Source: Nesterenkonia xinjiangensis
Lineage (GTDB): Bacteria > Actinomycetota > Actinomycetes > Actinomycetales > Micrococcaceae
DNA length: 64,000 nt
NCBI RefSeq assembly: GCF_013410745.1
Contig: NZ_JACCFY010000001.1
Span: forward strand, 1,860,001 to 1,924,000
Reading direction: 5' to 3'
This document shows positions 27,176 to 35,846 of this stretch, piece after piece. Under the pieces are notes generated by a model that was not told where the DNA came from, did not search any database, and saw only the letters and a program-made list of their open reading frames with translations. How positions within the stretch are numbered: the stretch's first letter is position 1; the number at the start of each line of letters is the position of its first letter. A program made the translations under genes and the position numbers.

Positions 27176-27547
27176 TCAGCTCCATCCGAGCCGGTGCAGG
27201 GTCTCGTCGTCGATGCCGAAGAAATGGGCTACCTCATGGATGACCGTGATGGTGACCTGCTGGACGACCTCCTCGCGGGAGGCGCACATCTGCAGGATCG
27301 GCTCCTTGTAGAGAGTGATGCGGTCCGGCATCGCCCAGGGTTCAGCACCGCGTTCGGTGAGCGGAATGCCTTCGTAGAGGCCGAGCAGCACGGTGTCCGG
27401 GTGCTCGCCCGGCTGGGGCTCGTAGGCGTCCTCCACGAACACGGTGACATTGTCCAGCTGGCTCCGCAGGGCCTCCGGGATCATGTCCAGCGCGCGGCTG
27501 GCGGCCTCGTCGAAGTCCTCGTCACTCATCTGCACCGGCATGGCCAC
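27176..27547 (-). CDS. zincin-like metallopeptidase family protein (DUF1025)
   Basis: A 123-residue protein with the zinc-binding helix VIHEVAHFFGIDDETLHRLGW near the C-terminus (HExxH plus a following Asp/His) and the family segment LGLYEGIPLTERG. This is the compact minimal-zincin family common in actinobacteria. Actual protease activity has not been established for it. ATG 27547 gives MAMPVQMSDEDF. Confidence 0.9.
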   Translation of the reverse strand: MAMPVQMSDEDFDEAASRALDMIPEALRSQLDNVTVFVEDAYEPQPGEHPDTVLLGLYEGIPLTERGAEPWAMPDRITLYKEPILQMCASREEVVQQVTITVIHEVAHFFGIDDETLHRLGWS

Positions 27548-27603
27548 CAGTCTAGGCGCGTCGCCGTCGCCCGCGTCGAGGGCAGGGCTCGAGCGTCGGG
27601 AAG

Positions 27604-27619
27604 TTGTGATCGATCACAA
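27604..27619. promoter_or_regulatory. LacI-type (or CRP-like) operator upstream of the ABC operon
   Basis: The perfect 16 bp palindrome TTGTGATCGATCACAA has a central CG as in LacI-family operators. The TGTGA/TCACA halves also recall CRP/GlxR sites, but their spacing is 4 rather than 6. It lies 17 bp before the -35 box, so an activator reading is also possible. Confidence 0.55.
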
Positions 27620-27636
27620 AAAGTGTGCGCAAGGTC

Positions 27637-27667
27637 TTGACAGGCCATATGTGACGTGGCTTACCTT
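27637..27667 (+). promoter_or_regulatory. promoter of the oligosaccharide ABC operon
   Basis: TTGACA at 27637-27642 is followed after 18-19 bp by TTACCT/TACCTT, leaving a leader of about 110 nt before GTG 27781. A further ACGT-bounded imperfect dyad lies over the -10 area. Confidence 0.5.
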
Positions 27668-27780
27668 TACGTGAGATCGCAGGACAAAATCACAGGTCGC
27701 GACCCGTGCACAGCACGACGACGCCGGGACGCTCGCACCGCACCGGCTCATAGGTCGGGAATCGACGGGGGAGAGGCGCA

Positions 27781-28803
27781 GTGACAGTCATAGGTCAGAC
27801 CGAGGGGGACACGTCCGCCTCCACCCGCGGGTCGGGAGCAGCGCCGCCTCCGAAGCGCTCCGCTCCATCAGCGCCAGGCGGCCGCACCGGGACCCGCGCC
27901 ACGCACACCTGGCGGTATGCGTTGAAGAAGGATTGGCGGCTTTATAGCTTGCTGGTCCTGCCTCTGGTGTTTCTGCTGATCTTTCGTTATCTGCCGATGG
28001 CGGGCAATGTCATCGCTTTCCGGCGGTTCCGTCCTGGGTCCAGCATCTTTGGTGATGAGTGGGTCGGGTTCCATTACATCGAGATGTTCATCAATGACCC
28101 CACCTTCTGGCGGGTCTTCTGGAACACCGTGATCCTGGGTGGACTGACTCTGGCGATCTGTTTCCCGCTGCCGATCATTCTGGCGCTGATGTTCAATGAG
28201 CTGCGCTCGAACGCTTTCAAGCGGGTGGCTCAGTCGATCTCGTATCTGCCGCACTTCATGTCGATCGTGATCGTGGCCGGGATCGTGCTGCAGCTGACCT
28301 CGCTCAATGGGACCTTCAATCAGATCCTGGGGCTCTTCGGGGCGGAGAGCATCGCGTTCATGCAGCAGCCGCAATGGTTCCGCACCATCTATGTCTCCTC
28401 GGAGGTATGGCAGACGGTGGGGTGGGGCACGATCCTGTATCTGGCCGCGCTGACCACTATCGATCCTCAGCTCTATGAAGCAGCACGTATCGATGGGGCT
28501 AATCGGTGGAAGCAGATGTGGCATGTGACCCTGCCCGGGATCGCTCCGACGATGGTGGTGCTGCTGATCCTTAATGTGGGTACCTTCATGGCGGTGGGCT
28601 TCGAGAAGGTGTTGCTGTTGTATAACCCGTTGATCTATTCCACCGCGGACATCATCGCCACCTATGTCTATCGGGTGGGTATCACCAGTTCGAACTTCTC
28701 TTATGCGACAGCCATCGGCCTGTTTGAGGCCATCATCGGACTCATCCTGATCCTGAGTGCTAATGGGATCGCCCGGAAGATGGGAGGCAACAGCCTGTGG
28801 TAG
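27781..28803 (+). CDS. ABC transporter permease, LplB/YteP type
   Basis: A 340-residue carbohydrate ABC permease with a cytoplasmic N-terminus of ~45 residues, then six membrane segments. The EAA loop, which contacts the ATPase, is YEAARIDGANRWKQMWHVTLPGI. It belongs to the family importing oligosaccharides such as pectin-derived sugars. Third codon positions are often T or A/T-ending (TAT, GAT, TTG), unlike flanking genes. Its stop overlaps the start of the second permease. Confidence 0.92.
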   Translation: MTVIGQTEGDTSASTRGSGAAPPPKRSAPSAPGGRTGTRATHTWRYALKKDWRLYSLLVLPLVFLLIFRYLPMAGNVIAFRRFRPGSSIFGDEWVGFHYIEMFINDPTFWRVFWNTVILGGLTLAICFPLPIILALMFNELRSNAFKRVAQSISYLPHFMSIVIVAGIVLQLTSLNGTFNQILGLFGAESIAFMQQPQWFRTIYVSSEVWQTVGWGTILYLAALTTIDPQLYEAARIDGANRWKQMWHVTLPGIAPTMVVLLILNVGTFMAVGFEKVLLLYNPLIYSTADIIATYVYRVGITSSNFSYATAIGLFEAIIGLILILSANGIARKMGGNSLW

Positions 28804-29789
28804 CCATCAATACCGAGGTCCCCGGGGCCCGGCCTCCGGCTGGTCCGCTCCCGGATCCCGGCCAGCAGAACCCTGAGGAGCAGGTCCTCGTCTCGAAGCG
28901 GGGCACCCGTTCTACCGCGATCCAGGACACGAGGTCCTATACCGCCTTCCGGGTGGTCAATGGGTTGGCGATCATCCTGATCTGCGCGGCGACGCTGTAT
29001 CCGTTCCTGAACATCATCGCTCAGGCCTTCTCCTCCGAGGGGTACATCAACTCTGGGCAGGTCAGCATCATCCCGCGCGGGTTCAACATCACTACTTTCG
29101 ATGTGGTGATGTCGGATTCGATGTTCTGGCGCAATTATGCGAACACGGTGATCTATACGGTGGTGGCTACGGCGATCGCGATGGTGCTGACCACCAGCTT
29201 TGCCTATGCGCTCTCGAAGCGGCATCTGAAGGGCCGGGGGTTCTTCATCGGGGTCGCGGTGTTCACCATGTTCTTCAATGGTGGGCTGATCCCGAACTAC
29301 GTGCTGATCAATGCGTTGGGGATGACGAACACGATGTGGGCGATCGTGTTGCCCAATGCGATCAGCATCTTCAACCTGTTGGTGATGAAGGCCTTCTTCG
29401 AGAACTTCTCCACGGAGCTGGAGGAGGCTGCGCAGATCGATGGGCTGAGTACTTATGGGGTGTTGTGGCGGATCGTGATCCCGTTGTCGAAGGCGGTGAT
29501 CGCCACGATGGTGCTCTTCTATGCGGTCAGTTTCTGGAATGCGTGGTTTCAGGCGTTTTTGTATCTGGATCGGCGGGAGCTGTATCCGGTGACGGTGTAT
29601 CTGCGGAATCTGTTGGCTGGGGCTACTGGTACTGAGCAGATGGGTGGTGAGGCTGCGGAGGCCACTCAGATCGCTTCCAATGTGCGGGCGGTGACGATGT
29701 TGTTGACCACGTTGCCGATTATCTGTCTGTATCCGTTTCTGCAGAAGTATTTCGTGCGCGGGATCATGCTCGGCTCCGTCAAGCAGTAG
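28797..29789 (+). CDS. ABC transporter permease, YtcP type
   Basis: A 330-residue partner permease with the EAA motif EEAAQIDGLSTYGVLWRIVIPLSKAV and the family N-terminal transmembrane end (TLYPFLNIIAQAFSS). GTG 28797 lies inside the end of the first permease gene, so translation is coupled. No ATPase gene is present; such systems commonly share an MsmX-like ATPase encoded elsewhere. Like its neighbour it uses many TAT, GAT and TTG codons. Confidence 0.92.
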   Translation: MVAINTEVPGARPPAGPLPDPGQQNPEEQVLVSKRGTRSTAIQDTRSYTAFRVVNGLAIILICAATLYPFLNIIAQAFSSEGYINSGQVSIIPRGFNITTFDVVMSDSMFWRNYANTVIYTVVATAIAMVLTTSFAYALSKRHLKGRGFFIGVAVFTMFFNGGLIPNYVLINALGMTNTMWAIVLPNAISIFNLLVMKAFFENFSTELEEAAQIDGLSTYGVLWRIVIPLSKAVIATMVLFYAVSFWNAWFQAFLYLDRRELYPVTVYLRNLLAGATGTEQMGGEAAEATQIASNVRAVTMLLTTLPIICLYPFLQKYFVRGIMLGSVKQ

Positions 29790-29870
29790 CCGCGGCTCCA
29801 TGACGTGCATCTGTCCGACGACGGCCTCGGCTCGACGCCTCGGCCGCCACCAGAAAGGAACACTCGCATC

Positions 29871-31553
29871 ATGATCACCACACCTTCAGCAGGACAGCGA
29901 CGTCGGCTGTGCTCGGTGACGGCCGCGCTGGCGACGGGGACCCTGGTCCTCTCCGCCTGCGGCGGCACAGCCGAGGGCGACGACGGAGCTGAGGTCGACC
30001 TCGAGGAGGTCGGCGTGGGCGCCATGGAGGACTACGGCGTCGGCGACACCTTCGTGGCCTCCGAGCCGGTGGACTTCTCGCTGCTGTATCGCGATCACCC
30101 CAACTATCCGCTGCAGGCGGACTGGCGGTTCTTCACCTACCTGGAGGAGGAGCACAACGTCACGCTGAACCCGGAGAACGCCCCGCTCTCCGACTGGGAG
30201 GAACGCCGCTCGCTGGTGATCGGCGCCGGCGACGCCCCGGACTTCATCCCGATCGTCTATCCCGGCGACGAGACCCCCTTCATCGCCGGCGGGGCGCTGC
30301 TGCCGGTGAGTGACTATCTGGATCAGATGCCGCACCTCACCGAGAAGATCGAGGCCTGGGATCTGGAGGAGGACTTCAACGCGCTCTATCAGGAGGACGG
30401 AAGGTTCTACATCCTGCCGGGCATCCACGAGCAGCCGCAGCACCAGTACTCGCTGGCCGTGCGCGGGGATATCTGGGATGAGCTCGGCTACGAGGACCCG
30501 GAGACCTGGGAGGAGTTCGCCGAGCAGCTGCGGGGCGTCCAAGAGGCATATCCGGAGATGGTTCCGTACTCAGACCGGTGGGAACTGCAGGCCACGTTGA
30601 ACCTGGCCTCCCCGAACTTCGGCACCTCTGCCGGCTGGGGATTCGGTGACGGGATGTACTTCGACGACGACGCTGATGAGTTCATCTACGCCGGCGTCAC
30701 CGACGAGTATCGGGACCTCCTCGAGTACTTCCACGGGCTGGTCGACGAGGGTCTGATGGACTCCGAATCCATGGTCCAGGATGACGACCAGGCGATCCAG
30801 AAGTTCGCCTCCGGGCAGTCAGCCGTCATCGGCGCCAACGATCAGGAGCTGCTGACCTACCGCACCTCTATCGAGGAGGTCGGCGATGAGGACATGGACA
30901 TCCGCATGATTCGTGTCCCGGCGGGTCCGTCAGGGGACAGCGTAGCCGGCGGCCAGCTGGAGTCCGGCCTGGTGATCTCCTCCTCGGCGGCCGAGCAGGA
31001 CCACTTCGTGGCGCTGCTGCAGTTCATCGATTGGCTCTACTACTCCGATGAGGGGCTGGAGCTCGCCAAATGGGGAGTCGAGGGGGAGACCTTCGAACGC
31101 GATGGTGAGGAACGTGTCCTGGCTGATGACATCGACATCAACGGCCTGAACTCGGATGCCGACGACGAGCTGAACGTCGACCACGGCTTCCACAACGGCG
31201 TCTTCATGCCGGCCCATGGCTCCACCACGGACCTGGTGCAGTCGATGTTGCGGGACGAGGTCGTCGATTTCCGCGAGTCCATGGAGGACAAGGAGATCCT
31301 GCCGGTGCCTCCTGCCCGGCCGCTGGACGAGCTGGAGCGTGAGCAAGCCTCACTGACAGAGAACGCGCTGAGTGACTCGGTGGACACCGCGACTGCCCAG
31401 TTCATCCTGGGCCAGCGGGACCTCGACGACTGGGACGCCTACGTGGCCGAGTTGGAGGCGCAGGGTCTGGCCGACTTCGTGGAGCTTCAGAACGAGGCCT
31501 ATCAGCGGGCACAGGAAGCGATCGACGGCGTCGAAGAGGAGATCGACGAGTGA
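29871..31553 (+). CDS. extracellular solute-binding lipoprotein (YtcQ/LipO type)
   Basis: A 560-residue substrate-binding lipoprotein. The signal ends in the lipobox LSAC with Cys30, followed by an acidic linker and a large type-1 periplasmic-binding fold. Length and the NPENAPLSDWEERRSLVIGAGDAPDF region are typical of the ~550-residue partners of LplB/YtcP permeases. ATG 29871 is used: AGAAAGGAA lies upstream and the signal peptide begins there. Codon use is strongly GC-biased, in contrast with the permeases. Confidence 0.92.
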   Translation: MITTPSAGQRRRLCSVTAALATGTLVLSACGGTAEGDDGAEVDLEEVGVGAMEDYGVGDTFVASEPVDFSLLYRDHPNYPLQADWRFFTYLEEEHNVTLNPENAPLSDWEERRSLVIGAGDAPDFIPIVYPGDETPFIAGGALLPVSDYLDQMPHLTEKIEAWDLEEDFNALYQEDGRFYILPGIHEQPQHQYSLAVRGDIWDELGYEDPETWEEFAEQLRGVQEAYPEMVPYSDRWELQATLNLASPNFGTSAGWGFGDGMYFDDDADEFIYAGVTDEYRDLLEYFHGLVDEGLMDSESMVQDDDQAIQKFASGQSAVIGANDQELLTYRTSIEEVGDEDMDIRMIRVPAGPSGDSVAGGQLESGLVISSSAAEQDHFVALLQFIDWLYYSDEGLELAKWGVEGETFERDGEERVLADDIDINGLNSDADDELNVDHGFHNGVFMPAHGSTTDLVQSMLRDEVVDFRESMEDKEILPVPPARPLDELEREQASLTENALSDSVDTATAQFILGQRDLDDWDAYVAELEAQGLADFVELQNEAYQRAQEAIDGVEEEIDE

Positions 31554-31641
31554 CATCGTCCCTGGATCTGCGTTCCGCAGGTTGCCTCGTCCGCGTCCCG
31601 GAGCTGACCAACACGGCCGCTCTCGGACGCGGAGGTGCGTC

Positions 31642-32307
31642 ATGAGCGCGTCGGCCGAGGAGCGGGAGGGCCCGCTGACGCGGGTCACGAACTTCGTCTA
31701 CCGGTTGATCGTCATCGAGGTGGCGTTCGTGCTGGCCACGCTGCCGGCCCTGCTGGGGATCCTGCTGCTGGACCAGGAGCCGAGCAACATCCCGCTCTAC
31801 GGGCTGTTCGCGCTGTTCTTCGGCCCGGCGATCACTGCGGGGGTCTATGCCTGGCGAGGGGATCATGACCTCATCCCCTGGCTGAGGTACTGGAAGGGCT
31901 GGGTCGAGAGTCTCCGTCAGACCCTGGCTGTCTGGACACCGGTGGTGGCGTTCGCGACCCTGGCCTCCTTCAATGCCGCCTTCGCGCAGGTGCCGGCGGC
32001 CCTCCTGCTCGGCGGGGCAGTGCTGGCCGGGGCCGTCGTCCTCGCTGGAGTGGCGACGCTGGTGGTCATCGCGACCTTCGACTTCCGGACGCGGGACCTG
32101 TTCCGCGTGGTGATGTACGGGCTGGCCTCCGCGCCGCTCTCTGCGCTCGGTGTGCTGAGCCTGTTCCTGGTGGTCGGGGCGATCGTGGTGCTCTGGTCGG
32201 ACTGGGTGGCGGTGCTGCTGGCCTCGGTGATGCTGTGGCTGCTGACCCGCACGGTGGGCCCGATGCTGGCGCAGGTCCGGCAGGACCTCGTGGTCTCCCG
32301 TGAGTGA
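31642..32307 (+). CDS. DUF624 (YesV/YteU-type) membrane protein
   Basis: A 221-residue, five-to-six helix membrane protein that commonly accompanies LplB/YtcP/YtcQ transporters. The N-terminus LTRVTNFVYRLIVIEVAFVLATLPAL and the AITAGVYAWR segment are characteristic. Its exact role is unknown; an accessory or regulatory membrane subunit is presumed. ATG 31642 follows GGAGGTG. It ends the operon. Confidence 0.85.
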   Translation: MSASAEEREGPLTRVTNFVYRLIVIEVAFVLATLPALLGILLLDQEPSNIPLYGLFALFFGPAITAGVYAWRGDHDLIPWLRYWKGWVESLRQTLAVWTPVVAFATLASFNAAFAQVPAALLLGGAVLAGAVVLAGVATLVVIATFDFRTRDLFRVVMYGLASAPLSALGVLSLFLVVGAIVVLWSDWVAVLLASVMLWLLTRTVGPMLAQVRQDLVVSRE

Positions 32308-32329
32308 GGGCCGGCCACAGGGCTGGCCC
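32308..32329 (+). terminator. terminator of the ABC operon
   Basis: GGGCCGGCC and GGCTGGCCC pair with one mismatch around ACAG directly after the DUF624 stop. Confidence 0.6.
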
Positions 32330-32383
32330 GGACAGTTCGCTCAGATTCTGCGCACGCCGTGGCGGGGAAGCGGGAGGTATGAT

Positions 32384-32413
32384 TTGCTGGAGGTCAGCAT
32401 GAGCGCCTAGAAT
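32384..32413 (+). promoter_or_regulatory. promoter of tRNA-Glu
   Basis: TTGCTG, 18 bp and TAGAAT lie 22 bp before the tRNA gene. Confidence 0.6.
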
Positions 32414-32435
32414 CCCAGTGTCCTCACGGGATCGC

Positions 32436-32508
32436 GCCCCCATCGTCTAGCGGCCTAGGACACCGCCCTTTCACGGCGGCGGCACGGGTTCGAATCCCGT
32501 TGGGGGTA
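32436..32508 (+). tRNA. tRNA-Glu (TTC)
   Basis: A 73 nt cloverleaf with acceptor GCCCCCA/TGGGGGT (first pair G-U), anticodon TTC in the CTTTCAC loop, T-arm GTTCGAATC and discriminator A. The CCA end is not encoded. Confidence 0.96.
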
Positions 32509-32523
32509 CTGCTCAGCTTCGAT

Positions 32524-32553
32524 TTGGAGCCGAGTGAGAAGCTCTGCTAGAGT
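32524..32553 (+). promoter_or_regulatory. promoter of tRNA-Asp and tRNA-Phe
   Basis: TTGGAG, 18 bp and TAGAGT lie 39 bp before tRNA-Asp. Confidence 0.6.
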
Positions 32554-32592
32554 TTCTAACCGTGCCAAGCGGCACAAACAGCTGAAAAGCAA

Positions 32593-32666
32593 GGCCCAGT
32601 GGCGCAGTTGGTTAGCGCGCCACCCTGTCACGGTGGAGGTCGCGGGTTCAAGTCCCGTCTGGGTCG
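32593..32666 (+). tRNA. tRNA-Asp (GTC)
   Basis: A 74 nt cloverleaf with acceptor GGCCCAG/CTGGGTC, anticodon GTC in CTGTCAC, T-arm GTTCAAGTC and discriminator G, as expected for Asp. Confidence 0.96.
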
Positions 32667-32712
32667 CTCCAAGCTCTCGGAAGAGGGCTCTAGTCATCAT
32701 GTGATGGCGCCC

Positions 32713-32788
32713 GGCTCTGTAGCTCAGTTGGTAGAGCGTTCGACTGAAAATCGAAAGGTCACCGGATCGACGCCGGTCGGAGCCACCA
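32713..32788 (+). tRNA. tRNA-Phe (GAA)
   Basis: A 73 nt cloverleaf plus encoded CCA. The acceptor is GGCTCTG/CGGAGCC, the anticodon GAA lies in the CTGAAAA loop, and the discriminator is A. It is the last gene of the tRNA cluster. Confidence 0.96.
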
Positions 32789-32791
32789 CTG

Positions 32792-32820
32792 GAAACCCCC
32801 GCTTCTGGCGGGGGTTTCTT
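32792..32820 (+). terminator. intrinsic terminator of the tRNA cluster
   Basis: GAAACCCCCGC and GCGGGGGTTTC form an 11 bp stem with a 5 nt loop followed by TT, close to a textbook Rho-independent terminator. Confidence 0.9.
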
Positions 32821-32901
32821 CGTGTGGTCCGAGAGCAGCCGCCGGAGCCTGCTAGGTGTGGCCCAACGTGTAGCCGTTGGTCGTGGGATGCGAAGCTCGG
32901 C

Positions 32902-33603
32902 CTAGGGGATGCGCTCGGCGTTCCCGAAGTCGTCCCGCTCAATCTCCCAATCCACATAGTGCGACCCGCCCGCGTAGACCAACGTCCCGTCCACATCCGG
33001 CACGTCAAACACGTAGATGCGCTCGCGGGACTCGCCCACGCGGACCGAATCAGTGGCCCCGTTGAGGTAGTCCATACACTCCCACGTGTCAGAGGTGGCG
33101 ATCTGCACATCAGAGCCACCCCAGCGGAAGTCGCCATCATTGAAGTCCAGTTCCTCCTCCCCATCTGCCTCTAGTAGGAAGGTGGCGTAGACGATGAACC
33201 CGTTTTGGGAGTCTGCCGACTCGTCATCGTAGGTGTAGCATCTGTCGCCGGGCACCAGCTCCGTCATGGTCACTGTGCCCACGTAATCGCCCAAGCCTTC
33301 GAAGACGCCTTGGTCAATCTCAACCGGGTCACCCAGGTGGGCTGTCACGTCGCCTGTCATGCGGCCCGTGAAATCGTGGTCCTCCAGGATCGGGTCATCG
33401 GAGAAGTCGCGATCCTTCGGCGCGACATCCTCGTCGGCCTCACTCTCTACTTCCTCCGCGTCCTCCTCGACTGCGGGCTCAGCTTCAGATGCGGTCTCCT
33501 CCTGTTCCGGCTCGGCCTCAGTGACCGGGTCCGTATTGTCCCCACATCCGGCGAGCGCGAGCAGTCCTACCAGGCCCAGCCCAGTGATGGTGGTTCCCCT
33601 CAT
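32902..33603 (-). CDS. putative lipoprotein, unknown function
   Basis: A 233-residue exported lipoprotein. The signal ends in LALAGC (Cys20), followed by a ~45-residue Glu/Asp/Ala-rich spacer and a compact domain with two cysteines (GDRCYTY, TWECMDY) that may form a disulfide. The domain resembles DUF4352-like beta-sandwich lipoproteins only in general layout. It uses somewhat lower-GC codons than its neighbours. No function can be given. Confidence 0.75.
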   Translation of the reverse strand: MRGTTITGLGLVGLLALAGCGDNTDPVTEAEPEQEETASEAEPAVEEDAEEVESEADEDVAPKDRDFSDDPILEDHDFTGRMTGDVTAHLGDPVEIDQGVFEGLGDYVGTVTMTELVPGDRCYTYDDESADSQNGFIVYATFLLEADGEEELDFNDGDFRWGGSDVQIATSDTWECMDYLNGATDSVRVGESRERIYVFDVPDVDGTLVYAGGSHYVDWEIERDDFGNAERIP

Positions 33604-33863
33604 GGCGTCTCTCCCTCGATAGCGTCCACAGGGTGCGCAGAGATGCCCCGATGCTCCCAGTATGCGTGACCCAGCTCACGGGGACGGTGGTGTGCCATCG
33701 AGGTTGACCATGCCCAGTCCTCAGGAAGGGCTCCCATTGCCTTGGTCGGGGTGCCACTCACCACCGATGCGCGTCAGCACGGTGTGTCCAGATGATCGAC
33801 TGGCGCCGATGGCCTCGTATAGGTTGAGAGGTGACGGACGGAACGCAGACCTCAGGAGGCGTC

Positions 33864-34853
33864 ATGACGCAGCAGCCCGGCCACCCTGGCCCCGGCCCCG
33901 ACGACGAGTACACCGAGCAGAATGCGGAGGAGACCCCCGAGGGTGGAGCAGGGCAGGAGGGCGCCCAGCCGACTCAGCCTTATCCCGAGAGCGGGTTCCC
34001 CGGCGCTCAGGAACCGATCCCGGACCCCCTGGCGGAGCCGGTCTCCGGCGCCTCTGCGGCGTCGGCGCCCGAGGCTGGCCTGCCGTACGACCAGCAGCAG
34101 CCGGAGGTGCAGCAGGGCTGGGATGCGGGGCAGCAGAGTCACTCCGGTGCCCCGGGCCAGGAGCCCGTCTCTGGGCAGGGTTACGACCCCGCCCAGGGCT
34201 CCTACGAGGCACAGCAGCCCGGCAGCCAGCCCGGATACGCGCAGGGCTACGGTCAGCCCGGTCCCGAGAGCCAGGGAGCTTATGAGCAGCCGCACCAGGG
34301 CTACTACGGCCAGCAGGTGCCTCCGGAGCAGGCCGCTCAGTCGGCCGGATCGGCCCAGCCGGCCTACGGGTACGGTCAGCAGCAGGATCCCTATGCCGCC
34401 CAGCAGCCGCACTACGGGCAGCAGTACGGCGGCCAGCCCTATGGTCAGCCGTATGAGCAGCAGTATCAGCAGCACTACCCCCAGCCGCCCCAGGCCGGCG
34501 CCCCCGGGCATGCGCCTGCCGGCAACTCGGTGGAGGGCAAGGGCTTCATCAGCGCGCTGTTCGACTTCACCTTCCAGAGCTTCGTGACGGTGAAGTTCGC
34601 CAAGTTCATCTACATCATCCTGATGGCGTTCCTGGTGCTGGGATGGGTCATCGCCATCATCTCCGGATTCGTGACAGACCCGGTCGTCGGACTGCTCGCG
34701 CTGCTGCTCGGCTGGATCCCCGCAGCGATCTACCTGATCCTCATCCGGATCACCCTGGAATTCTTCATCGCGATGATCCGCACCTCGCAGAGCACCGCGG
34801 GAGTCAGGGTGGAGATCGAGGAGCTCCGCGGCGAGCTGAGGGACCGCGCCTGA
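33864..34853 (+). CDS. DUF4282 membrane protein with long Gln/Tyr/Gly-rich N-terminal region
   Basis: A 329-residue protein. Residues ~1-228 are low-complexity, rich in Gln, Gly, Pro and Tyr with YGQQ, QPYGQPY and GYGQP repeats. Residues ~232-320 form the DUF4282 domain: KGFISALFDFTFQSFVTVKFAKFIYI, then two transmembrane helices and an end ELRGELRDRA. The disordered part is probably cytoplasmic. Function is unknown; DUF4282 proteins are small actinobacterial membrane proteins. AGGAGG precedes ATG 33864. Confidence 0.85.
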   Translation: MTQQPGHPGPGPDDEYTEQNAEETPEGGAGQEGAQPTQPYPESGFPGAQEPIPDPLAEPVSGASAASAPEAGLPYDQQQPEVQQGWDAGQQSHSGAPGQEPVSGQGYDPAQGSYEAQQPGSQPGYAQGYGQPGPESQGAYEQPHQGYYGQQVPPEQAAQSAGSAQPAYGYGQQQDPYAAQQPHYGQQYGGQPYGQPYEQQYQQHYPQPPQAGAPGHAPAGNSVEGKGFISALFDFTFQSFVTVKFAKFIYIILMAFLVLGWVIAIISGFVTDPVVGLLALLLGWIPAAIYLILIRITLEFFIAMIRTSQSTAGVRVEIEELRGELRDRA

Positions 34854-34905
34854 CGCCCCTTCGATGACACCTGCCCCGTGCTGAGTCAGCCAACAGGGCA
34901 CGCGC

Positions 34906-34952
34906 GACGACGGCGCCCGCCCCCCCCGTGAGGAGGAGCGGGCGCCGTCGTC
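34906..34952. terminator. bidirectional terminator
   Basis: Perfect 15 bp arms GACGACGGCGCCCGC and GCGGGCGCCGTCGTC around a 17 nt loop separate the convergent DUF4282 and xth genes. Confidence 0.85.
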
Positions 34953-34990
34953 GTCTGCAGGAGTCTCCGGGACCGGTGCGGGTTCCCGGC

Positions 34991-35794
34991 TCAGGCCAGG
35001 TCGACCACCACGGGGGCGTGGTCCGAGGCGCCCTTGCCCTTGCGTTCTTCACGGTCGATGAAGGCGTGGCCCACACGCTCGGCCAGCGCCGGGCTGGCCA
35101 GCACGAAGTCGATGCGCATGCCCTCCTTCTTCGGGAAGCGCAGCTTGGTGTAGTCCCAGTAGGTGTAGACGCCGGGGCCCGGGGTGTGCGGGCGGACGAC
35201 GTCTGCGTAGCCGGCCTCGAGGAAGCCGCGGAATGCCTCACGCTCAGGCTCGGAGACGTGGGTCAGGCCTTCGTTCCTGAAATAGTCGATGTCCCAGACG
35301 TCGTCGTCCTGCGGGGCGATGTTCCAGTCACCCATCAGCGCCACCTGCGCCTGCGGGTCATCGGTGAGCCAGGCGGAGGCGTGCTCGCGCAGCTGCTTCA
35401 GCCAGGCCAGCTTATAGGCCATGTGCTCGTCCTCCAGGGCACGCCCGTTGGGCACGTAGAGGCTCCAGATGCGGACGCCGTCGCAGGTGGCGGCGATCGC
35501 CCGTGCCTCCTGGATGGGGTCCTTGCCACCCTTGCCGAACACGGGCTGGTCCGGGAAGGTCCGCTCCACGTCGGCCATCCCCACGCGGGAGGCGATGGCT
35601 ACGCCGTTCCACTGGTTGAGGCCGAAGTGGGCGACGTCGTAGCCGTTGTGCTCGAAGACCTCCCAGGGGAAGTTCTCGTCCTTGCACTTGGTCTCCTGGA
35701 TGGCGAGGACGTCTGCGTCCGTGCGCTCCAGCCAGGATTCGACCCGGTCAGCCCGGGCCCGCATCGAGTTCACATTCCAGGTCGCGATTCTCAC
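34991..35794 (-). CDS. xth: exodeoxyribonuclease III
   Basis: A 267-residue AP endonuclease/3'-5' exonuclease of base-excision repair. The EEP active site is complete: MRIATWNVNSMRAR, AIQETKC with catalytic Glu, GDWNIAP, IDFVLAS and SDHAPVVVDL. It is a useful contrast to the degenerate EEP protein at 15856. It lies 52 bp after nadE on the same strand. Confidence 0.95.
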   Translation of the reverse strand: MRIATWNVNSMRARADRVESWLERTDADVLAIQETKCKDENFPWEVFEHNGYDVAHFGLNQWNGVAIASRVGMADVERTFPDQPVFGKGGKDPIQEARAIAATCDGVRIWSLYVPNGRALEDEHMAYKLAWLKQLREHASAWLTDDPQAQVALMGDWNIAPQDDDVWDIDYFRNEGLTHVSEPEREAFRGFLEAGYADVVRPHTPGPGVYTYWDYTKLRFPKKEGMRIDFVLASPALAERVGHAFIDREERKGKGASDHAPVVVDLA

Positions 35795-35846
35795 GGGGCA
35801 ACGCTATCAGCCGACGCTGACGCAAGGCGGGTGCGGCCGGCGACCC

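Noticed and set aside
31372-31641. N-terminal extension of the DUF624 frame
   Set aside because: It overlaps the solute-binding protein gene and is Arg/Ser-rich; the GGAGGTG site and membrane start fit ATG 31642.
32455-33164. Minus-strand open frames across the tRNA-Asp and tRNA-Phe genes (one containing TGLEPATSTVTGWRANQL)
   Set aside because: These are translations of the reverse strand of tRNA genes, a familiar mis-annotation.
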